DNA of 64,000 nt from an uncultured Aquimarina sp. (lineage in GTDB: Bacteria > Bacteroidota > Bacteroidia > Flavobacteriales > Flavobacteriaceae). The stretch spans positions 62,001-126,000 of the forward strand of contig CANMMM010000005.1 of NCBI GenBank assembly GCA_947498935.1. The letters run 5' to 3'. The notes below the pieces were generated by a model that saw nothing but the letters and a program-made list of their open reading frames with translations, did not search any database and was not told the origin of the DNA. The position numbers and the translations under genes were made by a program. This document shows positions 19,137 through 27,012 of the stretch, piece after piece; positions within the stretch are counted from its first letter, which is position 1, and each line of letters opens with the position of its first letter.

Positions 19137-19777
19137 AACACAACCTCATCATTGTCGATGATCACAAAATGTTTTTAGACGGCTTACGCAGTATATTTGA
19201 GCACGAAAACGACTACCAAATCTGCTTTACATCCAAAAGCGCTGCTGCTGTTATTAAATATGTCGAAGCCAATCCACCATCACATATCGATTTAGTGATT
19301 ACCGACCTATCCATGCCCGAAATCGATGGGGTAACATTAAACACCCAACTCAAAGCGATGGACAGCCAGCTAAAAACACTAGTGGTAAGTATGCATTATG
19401 ATCCAGAAGTCATCGATACATTGATCGAGCATGATGTAGACGGTTATTTATCTAAAAATGCACAAAAAGAAGAACTACTACTCGCTGTACAAACATTGCT
19501 TAAAGGCGGAAAATACTTCTCTAAGGAAATCAAAGACATCTATACGCATCATAAGTTTACACAAAAAAAAGAACAAGAAGTCAAACTCACACGTAGAGAA
19601 ATAGATGTAATCACACTGATTGCCAAAGAATATACTACAAAAGAGATCGCTGACAAACTGTACCTGAGTAAACACACCATAGAGAGTTATCGAAAAAACT
19701 TAATCGCCAAACTCAATGTCCGTAACCTAGCAGGACTAACACGCTATGCATTAAAAAAGAAATACATTCAATTATAG
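19133..19777 (+). CDS. LuxR/NarL-family response regulator
   Basis: A 214-residue DNA-binding regulator. The receiver domain has IIVDDHKMFLDGL at the start, phospho-acceptor Asp58 in LVITDLSMPEIDG and Lys in DGYLSKNAQ. The C-terminal LuxR HTH spans LTRREIDVITLIAKEYTTKE to LYLSKHTIESYRKNLIAKL. Its ATG overlaps the kinase stop codon (ATGA), so the two are translationally coupled. The three lipoprotein genes next door on the opposite strand are possible targets, but no shared operator is obvious. Confidence 0.95.
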   Translation: MKHNLIIVDDHKMFLDGLRSIFEHENDYQICFTSKSAAAVIKYVEANPPSHIDLVITDLSMPEIDGVTLNTQLKAMDSQLKTLVVSMHYDPEVIDTLIEHDVDGYLSKNAQKEELLLAVQTLLKGGKYFSKEIKDIYTHHKFTQKKEQEVKLTRREIDVITLIAKEYTTKEIADKLYLSKHTIESYRKNLIAKLNVRNLAGLTRYALKKKYIQL

Positions 19778-19964
19778 ACCTATTTACGAAAAAACCAAAG
19801 CTTAAAACAAACAATACCTAAAAAAAAGCCTGAAAAGCGATAACTCTTTACTGTAATATAGTAATCGATACACCCAATGACCCCTTTATTGGTATCTAAA
19901 ACTCATAAAACAATGTACAGTTCTCGCCTCTCAAGCTCTCTTAATGATACTTCATCATTACTTT

Positions 19965-20062
19965 TTATGGAAAACTTATTTTTCCAAATCCGCCAGAACC
20001 TAGGCGTATGTCATGGTCTCCATTAAATTTTATAATAACCATAGACTAGCTTGCTTCCTACA
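19965..20062 (-). pseudogene. Relic of a fourth tandem lipoprotein paralog (C-terminal end)
   Basis: The minus strand at 19965-20042 encodes IKFNGDHDIRLGSGGFGKIS plus FP and a stop. This matches the C-termini of the three intact neighbours (IKFNRLNEIRLGTGGFGKRS; VKLNGAHEIRLGSGG). Upstream the match continues weakly in another frame (C-R-K-Q-A-S, compare GCSKASVKLNG), with an in-frame TAG two codons before the readable stretch. No signal peptide or body remains, so it is a decayed or truncated copy. Confidence 0.75.
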
Positions 20063-20130
20063 GAATAGAGTAATTATTAAACATATTATATTTCCATGTT
20101 TTTTTTACGAAGTAGTTTAAACTTCTACAA

Positions 20131-20640
20131 TTAAAATGGAATTATGTTCGTGCTAGTAGATGGAAATTTCTGTACAAATCCACCAGAACCTAAACGTATT
20201 TCATGCGCTCCATTTAGTTTGACACTAGCTTTAGAACATCCTCCTCTTCGAGGATCGTTACTTCTAAGCACCGCTTCTACATTCACAAACCCAGTAGCAG
20301 GCATTCTAAAAGTAAAAGAAGCGCTTCTCGGATACGTCCACGTTAATGGAGTAGGACTTTTATACAAACCTTGTCCATAGACCGTTACCTTCAAATTTTC
20401 TCCAGTAAGACATGGAGCATATCGCTGTCCTGAGTAATCCACTTTTACCAAAGTACCTGGCGCCGCTCTATAGATACCCGTAGTTCTATCTAAAGTAGCC
20501 CCACTTTTAGCCGATATACCAGCATCCTCTACAGGTGCTACTAATACTTCTTCTGCAGTTTCGTCTTCTGTTTGGCAAGAAGCCAATACCAACATTGCCG
20601 ATACCAACAATGATTTAGCAATAAAAATACTTTTTTTCAT
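20131..20640 (-). CDS. Small lipoprotein, tandem family member 3
   Basis: A 169-residue lipoprotein (signal peptide to SAMLVLASC, Cys22). It shares an ordered set of blocks with its two upstream neighbours: LDRTTGIYRAAPGTLVKVDY near residue 50, a conserved Cys in YAPCLTGENLKVTVYGQG, SFTFRMPATGFVNVEAVL, a second Cys in GGCSKASVKLNGAHEIRLG, and a Gly-rich end. The predicted fold is an all-beta domain with one possible disulfide. I do not recognise the family. It has a longer C-terminal tail (STSTNIIPF) than its paralogs. Confidence 0.82.
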   Translation of the reverse strand: MKKSIFIAKSLLVSAMLVLASCQTEDETAEEVLVAPVEDAGISAKSGATLDRTTGIYRAAPGTLVKVDYSGQRYAPCLTGENLKVTVYGQGLYKSPTPLTWTYPRSASFTFRMPATGFVNVEAVLRSNDPRRGGCSKASVKLNGAHEIRLGSGGFVQKFPSTSTNIIPF

Positions 20641-20703
20641 ATGATTTTAATTTAAATGATTTGTATGTGTGCTCAGCGCTTCGCAGCACCAAGCAAATAA
20701 TAA

Positions 20704-21186
20704 TTATAATGGAAAGCTATTGATCTGTTGTCCTTGTCCAATTCCTAAATTGATTTGATGCGCTCCATTGAGCCTAATGTAAGCACTAGAGCACCCCCCT
20801 AAACCATCTGTACTCATAAGAGCTTTGATCTTGACTACTCCGCTGGCAGGCATCCTAAAATTTTTAGATCCTCTGTTCGAAGAATTTTTACGCCATGTCA
20901 ACCTTGCTTTACGTCGTCCTCCTACATAAATCGTTAGATGTTCTTGCACTGTACATGGAGCTCTTTTCACCCCATAATACTCCATCTTAATTAACGACCC
21001 TGGCGCAGCCCTATACTCGCCAGTAGTTCTGTTTAGGGTAGCTGTGCCAGTAGATTTACTACTAGACGCTTCAATCAACTCCTCAGCCATTGTATTTTCC
21101 ATCGTAGCATCCTCTGTACTACATGAAAACAGAAAACAAGCAATAGCTATCATACTTAGTTTTACTACAAAATTATTTATGTTCAT
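20704..21186 (-). CDS. Small lipoprotein, tandem family member 2
   Basis: A 160-residue lipoprotein (signal peptide ending ACFLFSC, Cys22). Shared blocks: TLNRTTGEYRAAPGSLIKME near residue 50, RAPCTVQEHLTIYVGGRRK, KNFRMPASGVVKIKALM, GGCSSAYIRLNGAHQINLG. The position of the two body cysteines is the same as in its paralogs. It lies 63 bp upstream of member 3 and 36 bp downstream of member 1, so the three are probably one transcript. Function unknown. Confidence 0.82.
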   Translation of the reverse strand: MNINNFVVKLSMIAIACFLFSCSTEDATMENTMAEELIEASSSKSTGTATLNRTTGEYRAAPGSLIKMEYYGVKRAPCTVQEHLTIYVGGRRKARLTWRKNSSNRGSKNFRMPASGVVKIKALMSTDGLGGCSSAYIRLNGAHQINLGIGQGQQINSFPL

Positions 21187-21222
21187 CCTATTTTAATTTA
21201 GTATGGTTACCTATAATCTTGT

Positions 21223-21708
21223 TTATGGAAAGCTACGTTTTCCAAATCCTCCAGTACCTAATCGAATTTCGTTTAAGCGATTAAACTTGATACTTACACG
21301 AGAGCACCCCTGACCATTGTCTCTCATTTCTGCTCTAACCTTTACAACTCCACTTGCAGGCATTCTAAATCGTTTTGAACCACTACCAAAAGCGTATTGC
21401 CAAGAAAAATTAACAGGCGACATGTATGGATTCGCTCCAGATACAGAGATACGTAGTTTTTCTCTCGCACTACACGCTGCGCCTTTGCTAGCACTATAGT
21501 CCATTTTTATCCAAGATCCTGGTGTTGCTCTAAATTCTCCTGTAGTCATGTTGAGCGACTGCGTTGCTTTTGATACATCTACTAAAGCCTCTGTAGCAGG
21601 TACTACTGCGTTTTCTTCTGTAAAAGACTGCTCCTCAGCATCACAAGACACTAATAAAAATAAGCCTACTAACATTCCTAGCGTAAGCCCTAAAATACTT
21701 TTTCTCAT
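21223..21708 (-). CDS. Small lipoprotein, tandem family member 1
   Basis: I place the start at the ATG 21706-21708 (MRKSILGLTLGMLVGLFLLV then SC), giving 161 residues and a clean lipobox LLVSC; the open frame extends 25 codons further upstream without a signal-like start. Shared blocks: SLNMTTGEFRATPGSWIKMD, AACSAREKLRISVSG, KRFRMPASGVVKVRAEM, CSRVSIKFNRLNEIRLGTGG and the FGKRSFP end that is also seen in the relic at 19965. First gene of the tandem array. Confidence 0.82.
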   Translation of the reverse strand: MRKSILGLTLGMLVGLFLLVSCDAEEQSFTEENAVVPATEALVDVSKATQSLNMTTGEFRATPGSWIKMDYSASKGAACSAREKLRISVSGANPYMSPVNFSWQYAFGSGSKRFRMPASGVVKVRAEMRDNGQGCSRVSIKFNRLNEIRLGTGGFGKRSFP

Positions 21709-21990
21709 AAAAAATAAATGTTTAAAAATGTGATTAATGTTCCTTCCAATTACAAAACTCCTTTCAAGCAATGCTTTTCCCATGTATTTTACTGACTACA
21801 ACATGCTATTTGTTGATTTTTTATATATCAAATGTTGTAGCCAGCAAAATGATTACATAACCTGGGATCAAAACTACTACAGCAAACACAAAAAAAAATC
21901 ACCTAAAAAAGGGAAAATGCACCCCTGTTTTCAGGGTATTAAAACACACTTGTACAATTAAATCCCTTAGCTTATATTGGAATAAAAATT

Positions 21991-22443
21991 TTGGACACAA
22001 CAAAACAAGCGCTATACGAGTATTGTACCGCATACACACAACAGCGCATCGAACGCATTCAATCGCGTATGACTAGCATACAAGAATCCCTAACCTCAGA
22101 AACCAAAAGTACGGCAGGAGACAAACACGAAACGGGACGCGCTATGCTACAACTAGAACGCGAAAAAACAGGAGTACAACTCGCCGAAGCTTCAAAAATA
22201 CATGAGATTTTAGGCAAAATAGATAGCTCCTCATCCGCTACAATCGCTAAACTAGGAAGTATTGTATACACTACTCAAGGCAACTATTTTATTAGTATCT
22301 CTATTGGGCAAATCGATCTTAATGACACTACCTTTTTCGCACTAGCCGCCAATACCCCTCTTGGCAAATTATTACTAGGTAAAACGGCAGGAGACACGTT
22401 TGTTTTTAACCAAAAAACCTATTGTATAGAAGCCATCGATTGA
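21991..22443 (+). CDS. GreA/GreB-type C-terminal domain protein
   Basis: A 150-residue cytosolic protein starting with TTG (TTGGACACAACAAAACAAGC). The N-terminal half is a helical hairpin (RIERIQSRMTSIQESLTSET) and the C-terminal half an FKBP-like beta domain (LGSIVYTTQGNYFISISIGQ; NTPLGKLLLGKTAGDTFVFN) as in GreA/GreB and Rnk. It lacks full-length Gre layout, so a role in transcript cleavage is inference. It is a single gene with an intergenic region of 280 bp before it. Confidence 0.72.
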   Translation: MDTTKQALYEYCTAYTQQRIERIQSRMTSIQESLTSETKSTAGDKHETGRAMLQLEREKTGVQLAEASKIHEILGKIDSSSSATIAKLGSIVYTTQGNYFISISIGQIDLNDTTFFALAANTPLGKLLLGKTAGDTFVFNQKTYCIEAID

Positions 22444-22526
22444 CCACCACCTTGTAAAAACGATCTTTTATTCCTCATACAAAATGATTTTCAGTAACTT
22501 GTACATCACACAAAAGCGCGCTGCAC

Positions 22527-23468
22527 ATGAACAAATTTTTAGCACTAGTCCTCATCGGATGTTGCCTACTAGCCTGTAAACCTTATCAAAGTACGACCAT
22601 AATACCCGGAGAACAAACATATACTGATTTTAGAGCTACCCAAAAAGCATTTACCACTACAGATGGCGTTATCAAATACATCGATAAAGGCAGTGGTCCC
22701 GTAGTGGTATTACTACACGGAGTTCCCTCATCGGGCTGGCTGTATAGAACAATGATCGACCCAATAGTCGATGCAGGATATAGAGTAATCGTACCCGACA
22801 TGCTAGGCTATGGTAGTAGCGACTCTCCCAAGGGATATGAAATCTATAGCGAGCAACAGCATGCCAAACGTTTATTAGAATTGATGGACGGTTTAAACAT
22901 CGATCACTGGTCGCACGTAATGCACGATGCAGGTGGTTTATGGACTTGGGAACTATTTCTAGCAGCCCCCAATCGTATCAAAAAACTCATGATGCTCAAC
23001 ACACTCGTACTAGAAGAAGGATTCCACCCACCGATCCGATTTAGACCTGGGCCAATAGCCAAAATCTCTATGTGGTCCTACAGAAATGGAATCACCACCA
23101 ATGTATTGCTAAAAAAACTATTTCAAGAAGGACTGAAAGAAAATACCCTGAACAAAGTAGCTATTGAGGGCTATAAAAAACCACTATTAGAAGGTAAAAC
23201 CAGAGGCATGTATTACTTTTTTACTAAAACCTGTAATCATTTCCCTGATTACTATGCCTTATATGAACGCCTTACGATTCCCGTAGGAGTCATTTGGGGT
23301 ATCCATGACACCATGCTACAATGGAAACCACAACAAGATAAGATCATCGAAGCACTAGGAGTAGCCAAAGACGCTATCTACTTTATAGACGAAAAACATT
23401 TTATCCAAGAAACTCAAGGAGCAGCAGTAGCTAAGAACCTGCTATCATTTTTAAAATCGCATCCGTAG
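22527..23468 (+). CDS. Alpha/beta hydrolase lipoprotein, haloalkane-dehalogenase-like
   Basis: A 313-residue lipoprotein (signal peptide ending GCCLLAC, Cys17). The alpha/beta-hydrolase fold is complete: oxyanion segment VVLLHGVPSSGWLYRTM near residue 61-77, VIVPDMLGYGSSD, nucleophile elbow HVMHDAGGLW with Asp as nucleophile (the haloalkane dehalogenase/epoxide hydrolase type HDxGG), VIWGIHDTML for the acid and DEKHFIQE for the catalytic His. Substrate unknown; a halide-stabilising Trp is not evident after the Asp (HDA instead of HDW), so dehalogenase activity is uncertain. Confidence 0.83.
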   Translation: MNKFLALVLIGCCLLACKPYQSTTIIPGEQTYTDFRATQKAFTTTDGVIKYIDKGSGPVVVLLHGVPSSGWLYRTMIDPIVDAGYRVIVPDMLGYGSSDSPKGYEIYSEQQHAKRLLELMDGLNIDHWSHVMHDAGGLWTWELFLAAPNRIKKLMMLNTLVLEEGFHPPIRFRPGPIAKISMWSYRNGITTNVLLKKLFQEGLKENTLNKVAIEGYKKPLLEGKTRGMYYFFTKTCNHFPDYYALYERLTIPVGVIWGIHDTMLQWKPQQDKIIEALGVAKDAIYFIDEKHFIQETQGAAVAKNLLSFLKSHP

Positions 23469-23479
23469 TATACTTAGTA

Positions 23480-23566
23480 GGGCGTTCCCCAAGGGTCGGG
23501 CTATCCGTTGCAATTCCTCGCTCTCCTCTCGTCGAGCTGCGGGATTTCCACTGCTATCCCTAACGC
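23480..23566 (+). repeat. Family A palindromic repeat, copy 3 (second core type)
   Basis: Flanks GGGCGTTCCCCAAGGGTCGG and CTATCCCTAACGC as in copy 1, but the hairpin core is replaced by GCAATTCCTCGCTCTCCTCT plus CGTCGAGCTGCGGGATTTCC. The same core type is in copies 7 and 8. It starts 11 bp after the hydrolase stop codon. Confidence 0.9.
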
Positions 23567-23654
23567 ATTTTTTGAAACACCTGTTTTAGAAGCGCAATTC
23601 ATTACAGATAGATACGTAAGTACCTAAACCATGACCAACCCCCAAAAAAAACAG

Positions 23655-24011
23655 TTAATTCAATCCAGAAAACTGAGACCACTGCGCTAGCTCGATTTTA
23701 AACACCGTGCCCTTAATCAACTCATAAATCTCTTCTAGCTCATCCTTACTCACTGCAATATCTATTTTCTCCGATGGAGTTCTAAGCAATAAAGACCTAC
23801 AAGAATGCTGATATGGACACTGGCGATAGCAATCCGATGCTTTCGTGATACAACAAGCCGTCATAAAATCCTTTAATTCATTGAGCGTAAGCAAAAATCC
23901 CATATCCCTAAACACCAACTGAACCTTAGGCAACGATGTAGCTTTTAGCTCTTTCCAATAAAAAGAAATTCCTATTTCATTACTGTATATCTGATCAATC
24001 GCATTCATCAT
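23655..24011 (-). CDS. Hypothetical protein with a cysteine cluster
   Basis: A 118-residue protein, not recognised. It begins MMNAIDQIYSNEIGISFYWK and contains a Cys-rich patch TACCITKASDCYRQCPYQHS followed by CRS (five to six Cys in about 22 residues, near residues 50-72), then an acidic C-terminal half. The Cys pattern could bind metal, but no known motif fits. It lies 57 bp downstream of recJ on the same strand and may be co-transcribed. Confidence 0.65.
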   Translation of the reverse strand: MMNAIDQIYSNEIGISFYWKELKATSLPKVQLVFRDMGFLLTLNELKDFMTACCITKASDCYRQCPYQHSCRSLLLRTPSEKIDIAVSKDELEEIYELIKGTVFKIELAQWSQFSGLN

Positions 24012-24068
24012 AATTTGATTTTGATCAAAAATACTAAATTTATTTATAATTAGTCTAAATAAGTTTAA

Positions 24069-25754
24069 TTAAGCAATACCTTTTAACTTTAGCTGTATCG
24101 ATACCTGATCATTCCATACATTTTCTTCTATGGCATAGGCAACTCGGCAGCGCTGTCGGTCTTGCACCAAGGTATATTTATCTCCTAGATTAAAACCTAT
24201 CGCCCCAAAAGTAATATGATCTTTTTGTATACTACATTTTAGATGTTTTTCATCAGCCCCTACACACTTGGCATAGCCTGTATCGATCACCTGCTCTGTC
24301 ATAAATGTAGGATGCATATTTCCAGGACCAAAAGGGCCGAATTGTTTCAGGATTCTAAAAAACTTTGGCGTGATTTGCGTGAGTTCTATAGCAGCGTCGA
24401 TTTGTATCTCGGGCGTCAGCAATCTTTTATCGATGGTAGCTGCGACGACTTCTTCGAATTTTTGCTTAAACAATGGATATTGTTCTGGTCGCATCGTTAG
24501 TCCTGCTGCATACTTATGCCCTCCAAACTGTTCTAAATAATCCGCACATTGCTGCAATGCATTGTACACATCAAATCCCTTTACAGATCTAGCAGACGCA
24601 GCTAACTTATCACCACTTTGTGTAAAGACTAATGTAGGCCTGTAATAGGTTTCTATCAGCCTAGAAGCTACAATGCCTATCACTCCTTTATGCCAATCTT
24701 CTTGAAAAACTACCGTCGTATAGCGGTCTTGCTCTTGGTTTTCTTCGATTTGCAATAGTGCTTCTTTTGTAATTTTTTTATCGGTTTCCTTTCGATCACT
24801 ATTATATGCTTCTATCTCACTGGCATATTGCAATGCGGTTGCTACATCCATTTCTTTGAGCAACTGTACTGCATGTAATCCATGTTTCATTCTCCCAGCT
24901 GCATTAATTCGCGGCGCTATCATAAACACTACATCAGTAATCGTAAACGTATCTTTTTTAGCTTGCTCCAATAATGCCTGAATCCCTATTCTAGGTTGGT
25001 CATTAATAATCTGTAGCCCATGGTATGCCAATACTCTATTTTCTCCTGTGATGGGTACTATATCAGCTGCTATCGCTGTTACCACTAAATCTAAATACGG
25101 CAGTAAGGTTTCCATGGTTTGTCCTCGTGTATATGCTAGGGCTTGTATCAATTTAAACCCTACGCCACAACCACATAATTCTTTATAAGGATACGTACAA
25201 TCAGCTCTTTTAGGATCTAATACTGCTACAGCATCAGGAATTTTATCACCAGGTCTGTGGTGATCACAAATGATAAAATCAATGCCTTTGGACTTGGCAT
25301 AAGCTACCTTATCAATGGCTTTTATACCACAATCCAATGCCACGATTAAGGTAATGTCATTATCAGCAGCAAAATCAATCCCTTGATACGACACCCCATA
25401 CCCCTCGTCATAACGATCTGGAATATATGTGGTAACCTGAGAAGAGATCGTATCTAAATACGTAGACATTAAAGCTACAGAAGTTGTTCCATCTACATCA
25501 TAATCTCCATACACCATAATATTTTCGGAAGTGTCTATTGCTTGCTCTATCCTAGTTACTGCTTGTTGCATGTCTTGCATCAAAAACGGATCATGTAAAT
25601 CTGTAAGAGAAGGCCTAAAGAATTTTTTGGCTTGCTCGAATGTTTCTACACCTCGTTGTACTAACAGCGAGGCGATGATCGTATCTACTTGTAATGCATC
25701 GGCTAAATGATCAATTTTTTCGGCGGTAGGCACAGGGTGTAATGTCCATCTCAT
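24069..25754 (-). CDS. recJ: Single-stranded-DNA-specific exonuclease RecJ
   Basis: RecJ degrades ssDNA 5'-3' in recombinational and mismatch repair. The 561 residues contain DHH-family motifs: VYGDYDVDGTTSVALMSTYL near residue 80-99 (motif I), ALDCGIKA, IICDHHRPGD near residue 165 (DHH), LCGCGVGFKL, the DHHA1 segment FGGHKYAAGLTM and a C-terminal OB domain (FGPFGPGNMHPTF). Length is normal for Bacteroidota RecJ. Confidence 0.97.
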   Translation of the reverse strand: MRWTLHPVPTAEKIDHLADALQVDTIIASLLVQRGVETFEQAKKFFRPSLTDLHDPFLMQDMQQAVTRIEQAIDTSENIMVYGDYDVDGTTSVALMSTYLDTISSQVTTYIPDRYDEGYGVSYQGIDFAADNDITLIVALDCGIKAIDKVAYAKSKGIDFIICDHHRPGDKIPDAVAVLDPKRADCTYPYKELCGCGVGFKLIQALAYTRGQTMETLLPYLDLVVTAIAADIVPITGENRVLAYHGLQIINDQPRIGIQALLEQAKKDTFTITDVVFMIAPRINAAGRMKHGLHAVQLLKEMDVATALQYASEIEAYNSDRKETDKKITKEALLQIEENQEQDRYTTVVFQEDWHKGVIGIVASRLIETYYRPTLVFTQSGDKLAASARSVKGFDVYNALQQCADYLEQFGGHKYAAGLTMRPEQYPLFKQKFEEVVAATIDKRLLTPEIQIDAAIELTQITPKFFRILKQFGPFGPGNMHPTFMTEQVIDTGYAKCVGADEKHLKCSIQKDHITFGAIGFNLGDKYTLVQDRQRCRVAYAIEENVWNDQVSIQLKLKGIA

Positions 25755-25934
25755 CTACTATAACTACTTCTATTTTTTAAAAGAGAGGCAAAGTACAAAA
25801 AACAGCTGACCTCCCTCTTATTTCCCATTAGTTTTGTATTTTGGAGCACTCAATTTTATGGAATAGTATCATACATATTGATTACTAATCTCTGGCGATA
25901 CTATATCCTCAAACTCAAAAAAACAACGCATATT

Positions 25935-26525
25935 ATGCCACTAGTAACTCCCTTAGCAGCTGATTACGATCAAGAAACTAAAAAATTGGCTGAATTTTTT
26001 AATGAGACACTGGGATTTTGTCCCAATTCTGTACTAACCATGCAACGCCGCCCTGCTATTTCTAAAGCTTTTATTAACCTAAACAAAGCCGTGATGGCTA
26101 ACGAAGGTAGAGTTTCCTCTGCACTCAAAAGGATGATTGCATGGGTTAGTAGTAATGCCACTGGATGTCGTTATTGTCAAGCGCATGCCATACGAGCAGC
26201 AGAACGTTACGGCGCAGAACAAGAACAATTAGACAATATCTGGGAGTATAAAACACATCCTGCTTTTAGCGATGCAGAACGTGCCGCGCTGGATTTTTCA
26301 TTAGCTGCTTCTGTCATTCCTAATGCGGTAGATGCTGAGATAGAAAAAGCCCTACATGCACATTGGGATGAAGGAGAAATTGTAGAGATGCTAGGTGTCA
26401 TCTCATTATTTGGCTACCTAAATAGATGGAATGATTCTATGGGAACTACTGTAGAAACTGGAGCTATCGAATCTGGAGAAAAATACTTAGGAAAACATGG
26501 TTGGGAAAAAGGTAAGCATGTATAA
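25935..26525 (+). CDS. Carboxymuconolactone decarboxylase/AhpD-like protein
   Basis: A 196-residue helical protein starting MPLVTPLAADYDQETKKLAE at the ATG 25935; the frame is open 19 codons further but without a better start. It has the AhpD-like redox motif CRYCQAHAIRAAE (CxxC followed by His) near residue 77 and AERAALDFSLAAS, GEIVEMLGVISLFGYLNRWN. Such proteins act as peroxidase-linked reductants or decarboxylases; the partner is unknown here. A bidirectional terminator separates it from the dksA-like gene. Confidence 0.83.
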   Translation: MPLVTPLAADYDQETKKLAEFFNETLGFCPNSVLTMQRRPAISKAFINLNKAVMANEGRVSSALKRMIAWVSSNATGCRYCQAHAIRAAERYGAEQEQLDNIWEYKTHPAFSDAERAALDFSLAASVIPNAVDAEIEKALHAHWDEGEIVEMLGVISLFGYLNRWNDSMGTTVETGAIESGEKYLGKHGWEKGKHV

Positions 26526-26560
26526 TAGCATCCCCAACTTATAGAACTCATAAAAAACAA

Positions 26561-26595
26561 AAACGCTTTCGAAAGATCGAAAGCGTTTTTTTATA
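26561..26595. terminator. Bidirectional terminator
   Basis: Stem AAAAACGCTTTCGA / TCGAAAGCGTTTTT with a 4-nt loop, flanked by A and T tracts on both sides. It can serve the AhpD-like gene (plus) and the dksA-like gene (minus). Confidence 0.9.
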
Positions 26596-26622
26596 CATAT
26601 TGAGGTGGTTTAAACCACTTCT

Positions 26623-27009
26623 CTATTTTCTTTGCATGTTCTTAGCTTCTATGCTTAATGTAGCATGTGGCACTAGCTTTAGTCGCTCTGGGTTGATTAA
26701 CTTCCCCGTGACACGGCATACTCCATAGGTTTTATTCTCTATACGCAGCAATGCATTTTTCAGGTCGCGCACGAATTTTTCTTGCCTAATGGCTAATTGA
26801 GTATTCGCCTCTTTTGACATGGTTTCACTACCTTCTTCAAAAGCCTTAAATGTAGGAGAGGTATCATCTGTACCATTGTTCCCATCATTTTTGTAAGCAC
26901 TTTTTAGAAGTTCTAAATCCTTCTTCGCTTTTTCTACTTTTTCTAGTATAATCTGTTTGAACTTTGCCAAATCAGAATCGCTATACCTTACTTTTACATC
27001 GTCTGCCAT
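26623..27009 (-). CDS. TraR/DksA-family protein with degenerate zinc finger
   Basis: A 128-residue coiled-coil protein of the DksA type: long helical hairpin (residues about 8-85) with LAIRQEKFVRDLKNALLRIE, then YGVCRVTGKLINPERLKLVP, the position of the C4 zinc finger. Only one Cys remains there; the others are replaced (CRVTG for CxxCG, and no CxxC near the end). The reader ends KNMQRK. DksA binds the RNA polymerase secondary channel; whether this zinc-less form does so is inference. It lies 3 bp after ileS. Confidence 0.85.
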   Translation of the reverse strand: MADDVKVRYSDSDLAKFKQIILEKVEKAKKDLELLKSAYKNDGNNGTDDTSPTFKAFEEGSETMSKEANTQLAIRQEKFVRDLKNALLRIENKTYGVCRVTGKLINPERLKLVPHATLSIEAKNMQRK

Positions 27010-27012
27010 AAT

